Source: Nonomuraea spiralis (GTDB taxonomy: Bacteria > Actinomycetota > Actinomycetes > Streptosporangiales > Streptosporangiaceae). Taken from it: a DNA stretch of 64,000 nt. Numbering within the stretch: the first letter of the stretch is position 1; every line of letters starts with the position of its first letter. The stretch lies in the NCBI RefSeq assembly GCF_014648435.1, contig NZ_BMRC01000011.1:186001-250000 (forward strand), written 5' to 3'. Position numbers and translations under genes: made by a program. Below are positions 33,833 to 40,631 of this stretch, in pieces. The notes beneath the pieces were generated by a model, which saw only the letters and a list, made by a program, of their open reading frames with translations, was not told where the DNA came from and did not search any database.

Positions 33833-34321
33833 ATGGAAGACGGAACTTCGATGTCCCTCGGTCACTGCGGGGATACCGACTACGACGTGCTGCAATGGGA
33901 CCAGCGGGAGGACTGCGAGGTCAGGCAGATCCTCGACCGGATCGCCGACAAGTGGTCCCTTCAGGTGATCGCCCTGCTCGACCGGCGCAGCCTGCGCTTC
34001 ACCGAGCTGCGCCGGATGATCGACGGCGTGAGCCAGCGCATGCTGACCAGGACGCTGCGCCACCTGGAGCGCGACGGTCTGGTCAGCCGTACCGTCCATG
34101 CCACGGTGCCACCCCGCGTGGACTACGCGCTGACGCCCCTTGGCGGCACGCTGCACGCCACCATCCGCGCCCTGGTCACCTGGACCGAGGAGCACCAGAG
34201 CGAGATCGCCACGGCCCGCGCCGCCTACGACGTACGGGTGGCCGCCGAGCAGGAGGAGGCGGCGGCGGAGGCCGCCGGGCGGGACGCGGTCGCACGCCTG
34301 GTGCTCGCGGTCAGGCGCTGA
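33833..34321 (+). CDS. HxlR family regulator
   Basis: From ATG 33833 the protein is 162 residues; in-frame TTG 33824 and ATG 33851 are alternatives. It carries the HxlR winged helix (ILDRIADKWSLQVIALLDRR, FTELRRMIDGVSQRMLTRTL, VDYALTPLG) with Cys residues near the N-terminus (HCGDTDYDVLQWDQREDCEV) that could serve redox or electrophile sensing. A Glu/Ala-rich tail follows. It most likely represses the divergent MFS exporter. Confidence 0.9.
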   Translation: MEDGTSMSLGHCGDTDYDVLQWDQREDCEVRQILDRIADKWSLQVIALLDRRSLRFTELRRMIDGVSQRMLTRTLRHLERDGLVSRTVHATVPPRVDYALTPLGGTLHATIRALVTWTEEHQSEIATARAAYDVRVAAEQEEAAAEAAGRDAVARLVLAVRR

Positions 34322-34355
34322 CCCGCCCGGCGACCCTCCTGGGCCCGGGAGCCGG

Positions 34356-35204
34356 TCAGTCCCGGGTGGCGGCGAACTCGCGCAGCGTCACCGGGCGGCG
34401 TCCGCCGACGCGCTCGATGTTCTCGGTGACGCGGTAGAGGGGATGGTCGTTCGAGCCGATGAAGCGGAAGATCGCCCACAGGTGGGTCAGGTGCTCGACG
34501 GCGTACGGGTCGCCGTACACGTCGTGCGCCCGCCGTTCCCACTCTTCGGGCGGCAGGTCCGCGTACGGCACCCCGAGGGCGTCGGCCGCCTCCCCGGCCG
34601 TCGCCATCTGGCCGGTCAGCAGGCACACCGGGTCGGCCGGCGCCGGGTCCAGGAGGAGGCCCGCGCCCACCCGCGCCACGTCGGAGGCGGCGACGAGCGG
34701 GATCAGCGTGTCCGGAGGGCCGAGCGGGAGCGCCAGCTCGCCGTACGCGTCCGCCACGACGGCCAGGTTCTCGAAGAAGACCGCCGCGCGCAGGTGCACC
34801 GCGCCCACCCCGGCCCAGTCGAAGACCTGCTCCGACAGCCAATGGCGGCGCATGCGCGGTGTGCCGGCCTCGGGGGAGGCGTCGAGCTGGGAGACCTCGA
34901 CCACCCGCTCGACCCCCTCCTCCCTGGCCGCCGCCGCGAACGCGCCCGTGGCGTCGAGCAGCCCGGCCGTCACCGGATAGGTGAAGTACGCCCGCCGGAC
35001 CCCGCGCATCGCGGGCCGCACGTCCCTGATCTCGCGCAGGTCGCCGACGACGACGTCCGCGCCGAGCTTGCGCAGCTCCCCGGCGCGCTCGTCGTCGGCG
35101 TGCACGAAGGCGCGGACGGACTGGTCACGCCGCAGGAGCTGCTCCACGACCTGCCTGCCGGTGCCGCCCTGGGGACCGCCCGCCGCGCCCGTGACGAGGA
35201 TCAT
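34356..35204 (-). CDS. NmrA-like NAD(P)-binding oxidoreductase
   Basis: A 282-residue short-chain-type protein of the NmrA/azoreductase subgroup: Rossmann motif ILVTGAAGGPQGGTGRQVVE, FVHADDERAGELRKLGADVV, GDLREIRDV and VVEVSQLDASPEAG. The catalytic YxxxK is not obvious, as in most NmrA-like proteins, which act as NADP sensors or quinone/azo reductases. The start overlaps the stop of the saccharopine-dehydrogenase-like gene by four bases, so both are one operon under the divergent TetR. Confidence 0.88.
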   Translation of the reverse strand: MILVTGAAGGPQGGTGRQVVEQLLRRDQSVRAFVHADDERAGELRKLGADVVVGDLREIRDVRPAMRGVRRAYFTYPVTAGLLDATGAFAAAAREEGVERVVEVSQLDASPEAGTPRMRRHWLSEQVFDWAGVGAVHLRAAVFFENLAVVADAYGELALPLGPPDTLIPLVAASDVARVGAGLLLDPAPADPVCLLTGQMATAGEAADALGVPYADLPPEEWERRAHDVYGDPYAVEHLTHLWAIFRFIGSNDHPLYRVTENIERVGGRRPVTLREFAATRD

Positions 35205-36232
35205 CGCCCGGTCCTTTCCGGCAGGGTGAGCCTGAACAGCCCGAGCGCTTCGAGGTCGCGCAGGAACGGCTCGGCGGCGAACGCCTCGGCCGGGGCGAAC
35301 ACGCCGGGCCCGGGACCCTGGCCGCCGGCCAGCCGCACGGCGGCCTCCACCGAGGCCAGCGCGCTGAGCCGCCACAGGTCGCGGCCGGTGATCCGGCCGG
35401 CCGCGCCGCCGTCCTCCGTGATGACCTGGACGGCCACGGTGAACTCCGACCCGGCCCTGGTCGCCGGATCGACGGCATCGCCGGTGAACGCGCCCTCCTC
35501 CTCGAAGGTGTGCGCGGTGAGCTGCGCCTCGACCCGGCGCGCCGGCACGTGCCTGGGCACGGTCACGACCTCCGACGACGGGATCGGCGCGATCATCGTG
35601 CGCGGGCCGAGCGGCGGGGGGAAGGGGAAGACGACGTTGCGCGGCTCGACGTAGCCGACGTGCTGGGCGCCGTCGTCGTAGGTGATGCGGCGGGTGTCGG
35701 CGAACAGCAGCTCGGCGGTCTTCCGCGCGCCGGTGGTCAGCCGCCAGCCGGACACGGCGTACGCGCTGGTCACCCGGTCGATGCCGGTCAGGTCGGCGGC
35801 CACGGCGGCGGCCAGCAGGTCGCCCATGCCGCCGTAGAAGCTCATGGCGGTGATCATCGTGCTGCCCGCGTCCCTGGCGGGGGCGGGCATGGTGTCGAAC
35901 ATCCACTTGGTGTGGTGCTGCTCAAGGGCGTGGTCGACGTAGTGGCAGCCGGACTCGGCCGCGGCCAGGGCGACGGGCCGGCCGGTGTCGGTGAAAGGGC
36001 CGGCGCAGTGGATCAGCACGGCGGCCTCGGCGGTGAGGGCCCGCAGGGCGTCGGGGTCGTCGAGCGGGGCCTCGTGGACGCGGGCCCCGCCGAGCTCGTC
36101 GGAGACGGTCTTGAGCCGGGCGGCGTCGCGGCCGGCCAGGATGACCTCCAGCCCGCGGGCACGCAGTTCCGCCGCCACCAGGCGTCCGGTATGTCCAGTC
36201 GCTCCGTAGACGGCGATGGGTGATGAGGACAC
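35201..36232 (-). CDS. Saccharopine dehydrogenase-like / trans-acting enoyl reductase-like protein
   Basis: The 343-residue protein has an N-terminal Rossmann fold (IAVYGATGHTGRLVAAELRA) and HCAGPFTDTGRPVALAAAESG ... YVDHALEQHH, the pattern of saccharopine-dehydrogenase-like NAD(P) proteins annotated as trans-acting enoyl reductases in actinobacteria. Lysine biosynthesis is unlikely because the second substrate domain differs. The GTG at 36232 is close to the large dyad that precedes the divergent tetR, suggesting TetR control of this two-gene unit. Confidence 0.85.
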   Translation of the reverse strand: MSSSPIAVYGATGHTGRLVAAELRARGLEVILAGRDAARLKTVSDELGGARVHEAPLDDPDALRALTAEAAVLIHCAGPFTDTGRPVALAAAESGCHYVDHALEQHHTKWMFDTMPAPARDAGSTMITAMSFYGGMGDLLAAAVAADLTGIDRVTSAYAVSGWRLTTGARKTAELLFADTRRITYDDGAQHVGYVEPRNVVFPFPPPLGPRTMIAPIPSSEVVTVPRHVPARRVEAQLTAHTFEEEGAFTGDAVDPATRAGSEFTVAVQVITEDGGAAGRITGRDLWRLSALASVEAAVRLAGGQGPGPGVFAPAEAFAAEPFLRDLEALGLFRLTLPERTGR

Positions 36233-36246
36233 GAGCGGCCTCCATG

Positions 36247-36295
36247 TTCCATACTTCTGGTACGTGATTCGAACATACGTACTAGGAGTATGGAA
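36247..36295. promoter_or_regulatory. 49-bp TetR operator-like dyad
   Basis: Outer arms TTCCATAC (36247-36254) and GTATGGAA (36288-36295), inner arms GTACGT (36260-36265) and ACGTAC (36277-36282), all perfectly symmetric around one centre. The element fills the 67-bp gap between the saccharopine-dehydrogenase-like gene and tetR and ends four bases before the tetR ATG, so the regulator probably represses both directions. Confidence 0.7.
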
Positions 36296-36299
36296 GTCA

Positions 36300-36902
36300 A
36301 TGAGCCGCCGTACGCAGGCAGAACGAACGGACGAGACGACCGCCCGGCTCGTGGGCGCCGCCCGCCGCCTGTTCGGGCAGCACGGTTACGCCGACACCTC
36401 GATCGACGCCGTCGCCGCCCTCGCGGGGGTGACCAAGGGGGCCGCGTACCACCATTTCGGGGGCAAGCCGGCGCTGTTCCGCGCGGCGTTCACCGGCGAG
36501 CTGGCGGAGGTCGCGGCGGCCCTGGAGCGGGCCGGGGCCGAGGAGGAGGATCCGCTCGCGGCGCTGCGCCGTGGTTGCCGCACCTTCCTGGAGCACTGCC
36601 TCGACCCGGGCTTCCGGCGGGTCGTGCTGCTCGACGCGCCCTCGGTGCTGGGCTGGGAGACGGTCCGCGAGATCGAGTACGACCACATGCTGCGTGTCCT
36701 GCTCGGCGGCATGCGCAGGGCCGCCGAGGGCGGGCGGATCGCGGGCGGGAACGTGCCCGCCCGCGCGCAGCTCGTCTTCGGCTCGATCTGCGAGGGCGGC
36801 ATGCTGCTGGCCCGCTCCACCGACCCGGAGGCCGACCTGCCGCTGATCGCCGCCGAGCTGGACCGGCTCCTGGAGGCGCTCAGGCCGTCAGTGGGCGGGT
36901 GA
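36300..36902 (+). CDS. TetR family regulator
   Basis: A 200-residue regulator with HTH residues 28-50 (TSIDAVAALAGVTKGAAYHH FGGK region) and a C-terminal helical ligand domain (FRRVVLLDAPSVLGWETVRE, GSICEGGMLLARSTDPE). It is divergent from the oxidoreductase pair and immediately follows a 49-bp dyad, the likely operator. Its 3' end overlaps the convergent lipoprotein gene by 15 bp. Confidence 0.93.
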   Translation: MSRRTQAERTDETTARLVGAARRLFGQHGYADTSIDAVAALAGVTKGAAYHHFGGKPALFRAAFTGELAEVAAALERAGAEEEDPLAALRRGCRTFLEHCLDPGFRRVVLLDAPSVLGWETVREIEYDHMLRVLLGGMRRAAEGGRIAGGNVPARAQLVFGSICEGGMLLARSTDPEADLPLIAAELDRLLEALRPSVGG

Positions 36903-37418
36903 ATGCCGCGGCGCGTGCCCCGGCGCCGCCGGGGTGGTCATCGTGGTGGGACCGGCGGGGGACTGGCTCGTGTTCGACTTCACGGGCACGATCACGCGCA
37001 CGGCCCCCGCGTCGCGGAAGGTGAAGATCATGGGCACGGAGGTGCCGCGTACGCCGGTGACCGTGCCGAGGGGCTGCTGGTTGGCGCCCACGGGCTGGTC
37101 GGGCCGGATGTCGGCGGCGGCGCCGGAGAGCTGCACCGTCCCGCCGCCGCCTTCGACGGTGATGTGCTGGAGCTGGTCGGGCTTGTCGCCGTCGTTGATC
37201 ACCACGGCGTACAGGGTCTGCTCGGAGGCCGGCGAGGTGGGGGAGGCGGCCTGGCCCGGGGCGGCCTGGAGGTAGGCGTTGCGCACGTGCACGACGCCCT
37301 TGAGGTCGGCGTTCGCGCCGTCGTTCTGCGGCAGGTGCTGACCTGTGTCGAACCCGATGTTCGTGCAGCCCGTGGCGGCCAGGGCCAGGATCGCGGCACA
37401 GCTGACGGCACGCTTCAC
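36888..37418 (-). CDS. LpqE-like lipoprotein
   Basis: The 176-residue precursor has a lipoprotein signal (AAILALAATGC, lipid-modified Cys18). The mature domain (GVVHVRNAYLQAA, LYAVVINDGDKPDQLQHITV, VPMIFTFRDAGAVRVIVPV) resembles the PCuAC-related LpqE lipoproteins of actinobacteria. The His/Met copper ligands of true PCuAC proteins are not evident, so metal delivery is uncertain. A Thr/Pro-rich tail closes the protein. It is a single gene, divergent from the LanC-like gene. Confidence 0.82.
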   Translation of the reverse strand: MKRAVSCAAILALAATGCTNIGFDTGQHLPQNDGANADLKGVVHVRNAYLQAAPGQAASPTSPASEQTLYAVVINDGDKPDQLQHITVEGGGGTVQLSGAAADIRPDQPVGANQQPLGTVTGVRGTSVPMIFTFRDAGAVRVIVPVKSNTSQSPAGPTTMTTPAAPGHAPRHSPAH

Positions 37419-37528
37419 GACGCCCTCCCCGTTCAGTACGTTACGTCACCGTTCCGTTACCCGGGATGATGGAGGCGAACCCTTGGCGAAACACCGATTT
37501 TCCTACCAGAAGTGTGGGAGAATGGAGT

Positions 37529-38869
37529 ATGGGCTTGGACCGGACCCGCTCGCCGAGTGAGCGCGCCGAGACTCCGCTGACCGCCGCGATCATGGCGGGC
37601 CGCTGGATCCGTACCGCCGCCGTGGACGACGGCAGGGGTCGTCACTGGCGTGCCAACCCCGACGCCAGGGGCAGGTCGGCCGCCGCCGGCGACTCCGCCT
37701 CCCTGTACGCGGGCGCCGCCGGCATCGTGCTGTTCTTCCTGGAGCTGGCCGCCGCGACCGGCCACGAGGCGTACCTGGACGACGCCCGCAAGGGCGCCCG
37801 CTACCTGGCCGCCACCTGGCGCGAACGCGCCGACCTGTCCCTCTACCACGGCCTGACCGGCACCCTCGTCGCGCTCATCGAGGCCGGCTGGGCCTTCGGT
37901 GACGGGCTCTTCGAGGAGGAGGCCGTCGCGGTGGCCGACACGATCGTGCGCGCCGCGCGCCCGCTCGACGGCGGCGTCGGCTGGACGCGTGAGCCGGCCC
38001 AGCGCGGCGACGGCGGGATCGTGCTGGGGCTGCTCCAGGCGGCCGCCGCGCTCGGCGTGCGGGGCTACGAGGAGACCGCGGTGGCGGCGGGCGAGCGCAT
38101 CGCCGGGCTGGCCGTGCCCGGCCACCGTTTCGGTGACTGCGCCGACCTGCCCCTCGACGCCGTCACCCCGGGCTTCCTGTCCGGCACGGCGGGCACCGCG
38201 TTCCTCCTGGCCAGGCTCTACGGCGTCACGGGCGAACGGCGTTTCCTGGAGGCGGCCGGCCGCGGCGCCGGCTTCGTGCGCGAGGTGAGCGCGGTGGCGG
38301 GCCGGTGCGCGGTCGTCCCGCACCACGTGCCGCAGGGGCGCGAGCTGCACTACCTGGGCTTCTGTTCCGGCTCGGCGGGCGTGGCGCGCATGTTCTACGA
38401 GCTCTACCGGGTGACCGGCGACGCCGGGCACCTCGACTGGGCCGAACGGCTCGCGCACGGCATCGTCGAGAGCGGCGCGCCCCACCGGCAGACCGACGGC
38501 TTCTGGAACGTGGCCTGCCAGTGTTGCGGCGCGGCCGGGCTGCTCGAACTGTTCGTCGGCCTGTGGGCGGCGACCGGCGACGAGTCGCGGCTGGAGTACG
38601 CCCGCGTGCTCGCCGGTCACCTCATCGGGCGCGGCGACAACCACGACGGGCAGGGCTTCCGCTGGTACCAGGCGTACCGGCGGCTGCGTCCCGGCGAGGT
38701 GAGCGCGGACACCGGCTACATGGTCGGCGCGGCCGGCATCGGGGCCGCCCTGCTCCACCTCGACGCGGCCATGCAGCCCCGGCAGGCGCGCCGGGTCATC
38801 CTGCTGCCCGACAACCCGTTCCCGGCGATCCCGGTGCCACCGGCCAAACTTCGCGATTCCGCACAATAG
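37529..38869 (+). CDS. Stand-alone LanC-like protein with Cys-Cys-Cys zinc site
   Basis: From ATG 37529 (GGGAG upstream) the product is 446 residues; an ATG at 37466 would add 21. It has the alpha/alpha-toroid pattern of lanthionine cyclases: repeated GxxG turns (YAGAAGI, YHGLTGT, LSGTAGT, CSGSAGV, CCGAAGL, VGAAGIG). Zinc ligands correspond to C279 (LGFCSGSAG) and C332/C333 (ACQCCGAAGL), i.e. CCG in place of the common CHG. No LanB dehydratase, kinase/lyase or precursor peptide is adjacent, so it is probably a LanC-like protein acting outside lanthipeptide synthesis or on a distant partner. It lies directly before the sulfur island. Confidence 0.85.
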   Translation: MGLDRTRSPSERAETPLTAAIMAGRWIRTAAVDDGRGRHWRANPDARGRSAAAGDSASLYAGAAGIVLFFLELAAATGHEAYLDDARKGARYLAATWRERADLSLYHGLTGTLVALIEAGWAFGDGLFEEEAVAVADTIVRAARPLDGGVGWTREPAQRGDGGIVLGLLQAAAALGVRGYEETAVAAGERIAGLAVPGHRFGDCADLPLDAVTPGFLSGTAGTAFLLARLYGVTGERRFLEAAGRGAGFVREVSAVAGRCAVVPHHVPQGRELHYLGFCSGSAGVARMFYELYRVTGDAGHLDWAERLAHGIVESGAPHRQTDGFWNVACQCCGAAGLLELFVGLWAATGDESRLEYARVLAGHLIGRGDNHDGQGFRWYQAYRRLRPGEVSADTGYMVGAAGIGAALLHLDAAMQPRQARRVILLPDNPFPAIPVPPAKLRDSAQ

Positions 38870-38870
38870 G

Positions 38871-38897
38871 TATTCCCTTTAAAACCAGTAGGGAATA
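38871..38897. promoter_or_regulatory. Operator-like dyad at the entrance of the sulfur island
   Basis: TATTCCCT (38871-38878) and AGGGAATA (38890-38897) are perfect eight-base arms around an AT-rich 11-base centre, abutting the -35 box at 38898. The position suits a repressor that blocks RNA polymerase when sulfate or cysteine is plentiful. Confidence 0.65.
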
Positions 38898-38926
38898 TTG
38901 ACTTCCGGCTTCCGGCGGCTTAGCGT
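38898..38926 (+). promoter_or_regulatory. Promoter of the leader peptide and sulfur operon
   Basis: TTGACT (38898-38903), 17 bases, TAGCGT (38921-38926), then seven bases to the ATG of the leader peptide at 38934. The transcript would start at or next to that ATG and be leaderless. Confidence 0.75.
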
Positions 38927-38933
38927 CGTTGAC

Positions 38934-39008
38934 ATGAGCCAGGGCACTCTCCTGACCAGGCGCCCGCACGTGGACTTCGGCCACGTCGCCAGCGCCCAGT
39001 GTCGTTGA
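38934..39008 (+). CDS. Cysteine-type regulatory leader peptide (24 residues)
   Basis: The short frame encodes a 24-residue peptide with the pattern LLTRRPHVDF ... VASAQCR. This is the actinobacterial 'putative leader peptide' type (TRR-x-HVD ... SA-x-C-R) found ahead of sulfur-assimilation genes. By analogy to cysteine-responsive leaderless short ORFs in mycobacteria, ribosome stalling at the late Cys codon (TGT, 39000-39002) under cysteine shortage would change folding of the downstream RNA and raise operon expression. The promoter puts the ATG at the transcript 5' end. The downstream genes are all organosulfur genes, which supports the reading. Confidence 0.78.
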   Translation: MSQGTLLTRRPHVDFGHVASAQCR

Positions 39009-39095
39009 TCACGGACCAGCAGCAGCCCGCCTTCCTCTGAGCGCTCCAGCGTGGCCGACGCCGTCCACGCCTCCGCTGACGAACCCCCTTTCCGC

Positions 39096-39119
39096 GCTCC
39101 CGGCCGCGCCGCCGGGAGC
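39096..39119 (+). terminator. Attenuator-like hairpin between leader peptide and operon
   Basis: GCTCCCGGC (39096-39104) pairs perfectly with GCCGGGAGC (39111-39119). The right arm can instead pair through CGGGAG (39113-39118) with CTCCCG (39138-39143), so two mutually exclusive stems are possible, as in attenuators. There is no U-tract. The rest of 38870-39204 holds the operator, promoter and leader peptide described separately and no other gene. Confidence 0.5.
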
Positions 39120-39204
39120 CGCGTGAGCACGCCTTCTCTCCCGTGAGGAGCCTTCCCGTGATCGCAATCAGACCTGTCCGCCCGTCCAGAACGAAGGCGA
39201 GCGC

Positions 39205-39723
39205 ATGACCGACACGCTGCCCGACCAGCAGTCCGTCGGCGCCGATGTGTTCCGCCAGGCGCTCGCTGTGCACGCCAGCGGGGTGGTGGTGATCACCGCG
39301 CAGAGCGACGGCATCCCGGTCGGACTCACCGCCACCTCGTTCTCCTCGGTCAGCCTCGAACCGCCCCTCGTCTCCTTCTACGTGGACCAGTCCTCGACCA
39401 CCTGGCCGTGGTTGCGCGGCGCCGACCACTTCGCGGTCAACATCCTGGCCAGCGACCAGGCCGAGCTGGCGGCGCGGTTCGCGCGCAAGGGCGTCGACAG
39501 GTTCGCCGCGCCCACGAACTGGCGGGCGGGACCGCTGGGCGCGCCGCTGCTCGCGGACGTCTCGGCGCACCTCATCTGCCTGCCGTACGAGACCGTCGAG
39601 GTCGGTGACCACGTGCTGGTCGTCGGCCTGGTGGCCGAGGCGGCCACGCACAACACCGGCCGCCCGCTCCTCTATCACCAGGGCCGGTTCGGCCGCTTCC
39701 TACCCCACCAGGAGAACCTGTGA
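39205..39723 (+). CDS. Flavin reductase (FMN reductase domain protein)
   Basis: A 172-residue member of the flavin-reductase-like (PF01613, HpaC/SnaC) family: SGVVVITAQSDGIPVGLTAT, SFSSVSLEPPLVSFYVD, FAVNILASDQAELAARFA and GDHVLVVGLV. It supplies reduced FMN, from NAD(P)H, to the two-component luciferase-like monooxygenases encoded next. GAAGG precedes the ATG by seven bases. It is the first full-length gene of the operon governed by the leader peptide and overlaps the next gene by four bases. Confidence 0.93.
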   Translation: MTDTLPDQQSVGADVFRQALAVHASGVVVITAQSDGIPVGLTATSFSSVSLEPPLVSFYVDQSSTTWPWLRGADHFAVNILASDQAELAARFARKGVDRFAAPTNWRAGPLGAPLLADVSAHLICLPYETVEVGDHVLVVGLVAEAATHNTGRPLLYHQGRFGRFLPHQENL

Positions 39724-40631
39724 CCGCCACCACCGGCACGCCGGTCTACGCCAGCCCCGTCGACCGCGTCGCCTACGGCCGCTACGGCCCCGGCCGCCTG
39801 CACCTGTCGGCCGGCTGGGACCGCCCGATCTACCCGTTCCAGAACCGCGTCACCGCCGACGGGACCAGCGGCTACCGCGCCGAACCCGGCCGCTACCACC
39901 TCTACGTCGCCTGGACCTGCCCGTACGCCCAGCGAGCCGTGATCGTCCGCAAGCTCAAGCGCCTGGAGGACGTGGTCTCGCTGTCGTACGTGGACGACGA
40001 GCGCGACGGCCGCGGCTGGGCTTTCAGGGAGCACAGGGGCCCGGACCCGGTCAACGGGTTCACCCTGCTGGAGCAGGCGTACGACGCCACCGAGCGGGGT
40101 TATCCCGGCCACGTCTCGGTGCCCGTGCTCTGGGACCGGGTGCGGGGCGGGATCGTCAGCAACAACTTCCCGGACATCACGATCGACCTGGCCACCCAGT
40201 TCGAGAAGTGGGCCGACACCTCGGTCGACCTCTACCCCGAGCACCTGCGCGCCGAGATCGACAAGCTGAACGCGTGGATCTACCACGACATCAACACCGG
40301 CGTCACGCGCGTGGCCCCCGCCGGCACGGTGGCCGCCCGCGAGGAGGAGCGCCACCGCGTCGTCTCGGCACTGGAACGCCTGGACGAACGCCTGGCCGAG
40401 CAGCGTTTCCTGACCGGCGACACGATCACCGAGGCGGACGTGCGGCTGTGGGTGACGCTGGTCAGGTTCGACGGACTGCACAACCACGACCACCTCATCA
40501 GCGAGCGTGAGCTGCCGGACTTCGAGCACCTTTGGGGCTACGCACGCGACCTCTACCAGCGCCCGGCCTTCGGCGAGAGCATCGAGGGCCTGCCCGGAGC
40601 CTGGAACACGCCGCACGGGCGGGGCCGGTGA
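39720..40631 (+). CDS. Glutathionyl-hydroquinone reductase-like protein (Xi-class GST fold)
   Basis: A 303-residue protein of the ECM4/YqjG family: active-site cysteine in WTCPYAQRAVIVRK, followed by VSVPVLWDR, IVSNNFPDIT and a C-terminal helical domain (FLTGDTITEADVRLWVTLVR). In bacteria with glutathione these enzymes reduce glutathionyl-quinones. Actinomycetes normally use mycothiol, so the thiol here is probably mycothiol or a different sulfur adduct; the sulfur operon context suggests cleavage of a thiol conjugate. Start GTG 39720 overlaps the flavin reductase stop (GTGA). Confidence 0.9.
   Translation: MTATTGTPVYASPVDRVAYGRYGPGRLHLSAGWDRPIYPFQNRVTADGTSGYRAEPGRYHLYVAWTCPYAQRAVIVRKLKRLEDVVSLSYVDDERDGRGWAFREHRGPDPVNGFTLLEQAYDATERGYPGHVSVPVLWDRVRGGIVSNNFPDITIDLATQFEKWADTSVDLYPEHLRAEIDKLNAWIYHDINTGVTRVAPAGTVAAREEERHRVVSALERLDERLAEQRFLTGDTITEADVRLWVTLVRFDGLHNHDHLISERELPDFEHLWGYARDLYQRPAFGESIEGLPGAWNTPHGRGR

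Noticed and set aside
35201..36232. Lysine-pathway saccharopine dehydrogenase
   Set aside because: Only the N-terminal nucleotide-binding fold matches; neighbours and the second domain do not support lysine metabolism.
37529..38869. Lanthipeptide gene cluster
   Set aside because: Only a LanC-like protein is present. The nearby 24-codon peptide fits the sulfur leader-peptide pattern and has a single Cys with no Ser/Thr-rich core, so it is not a precursor.
38941..39200. Continuation of the leader frame into the flavin reductase
   Set aside because: The leader ends in TGA at 39006-39008 and the downstream DNA up to 39204 shows no coding frame with a plausible start.
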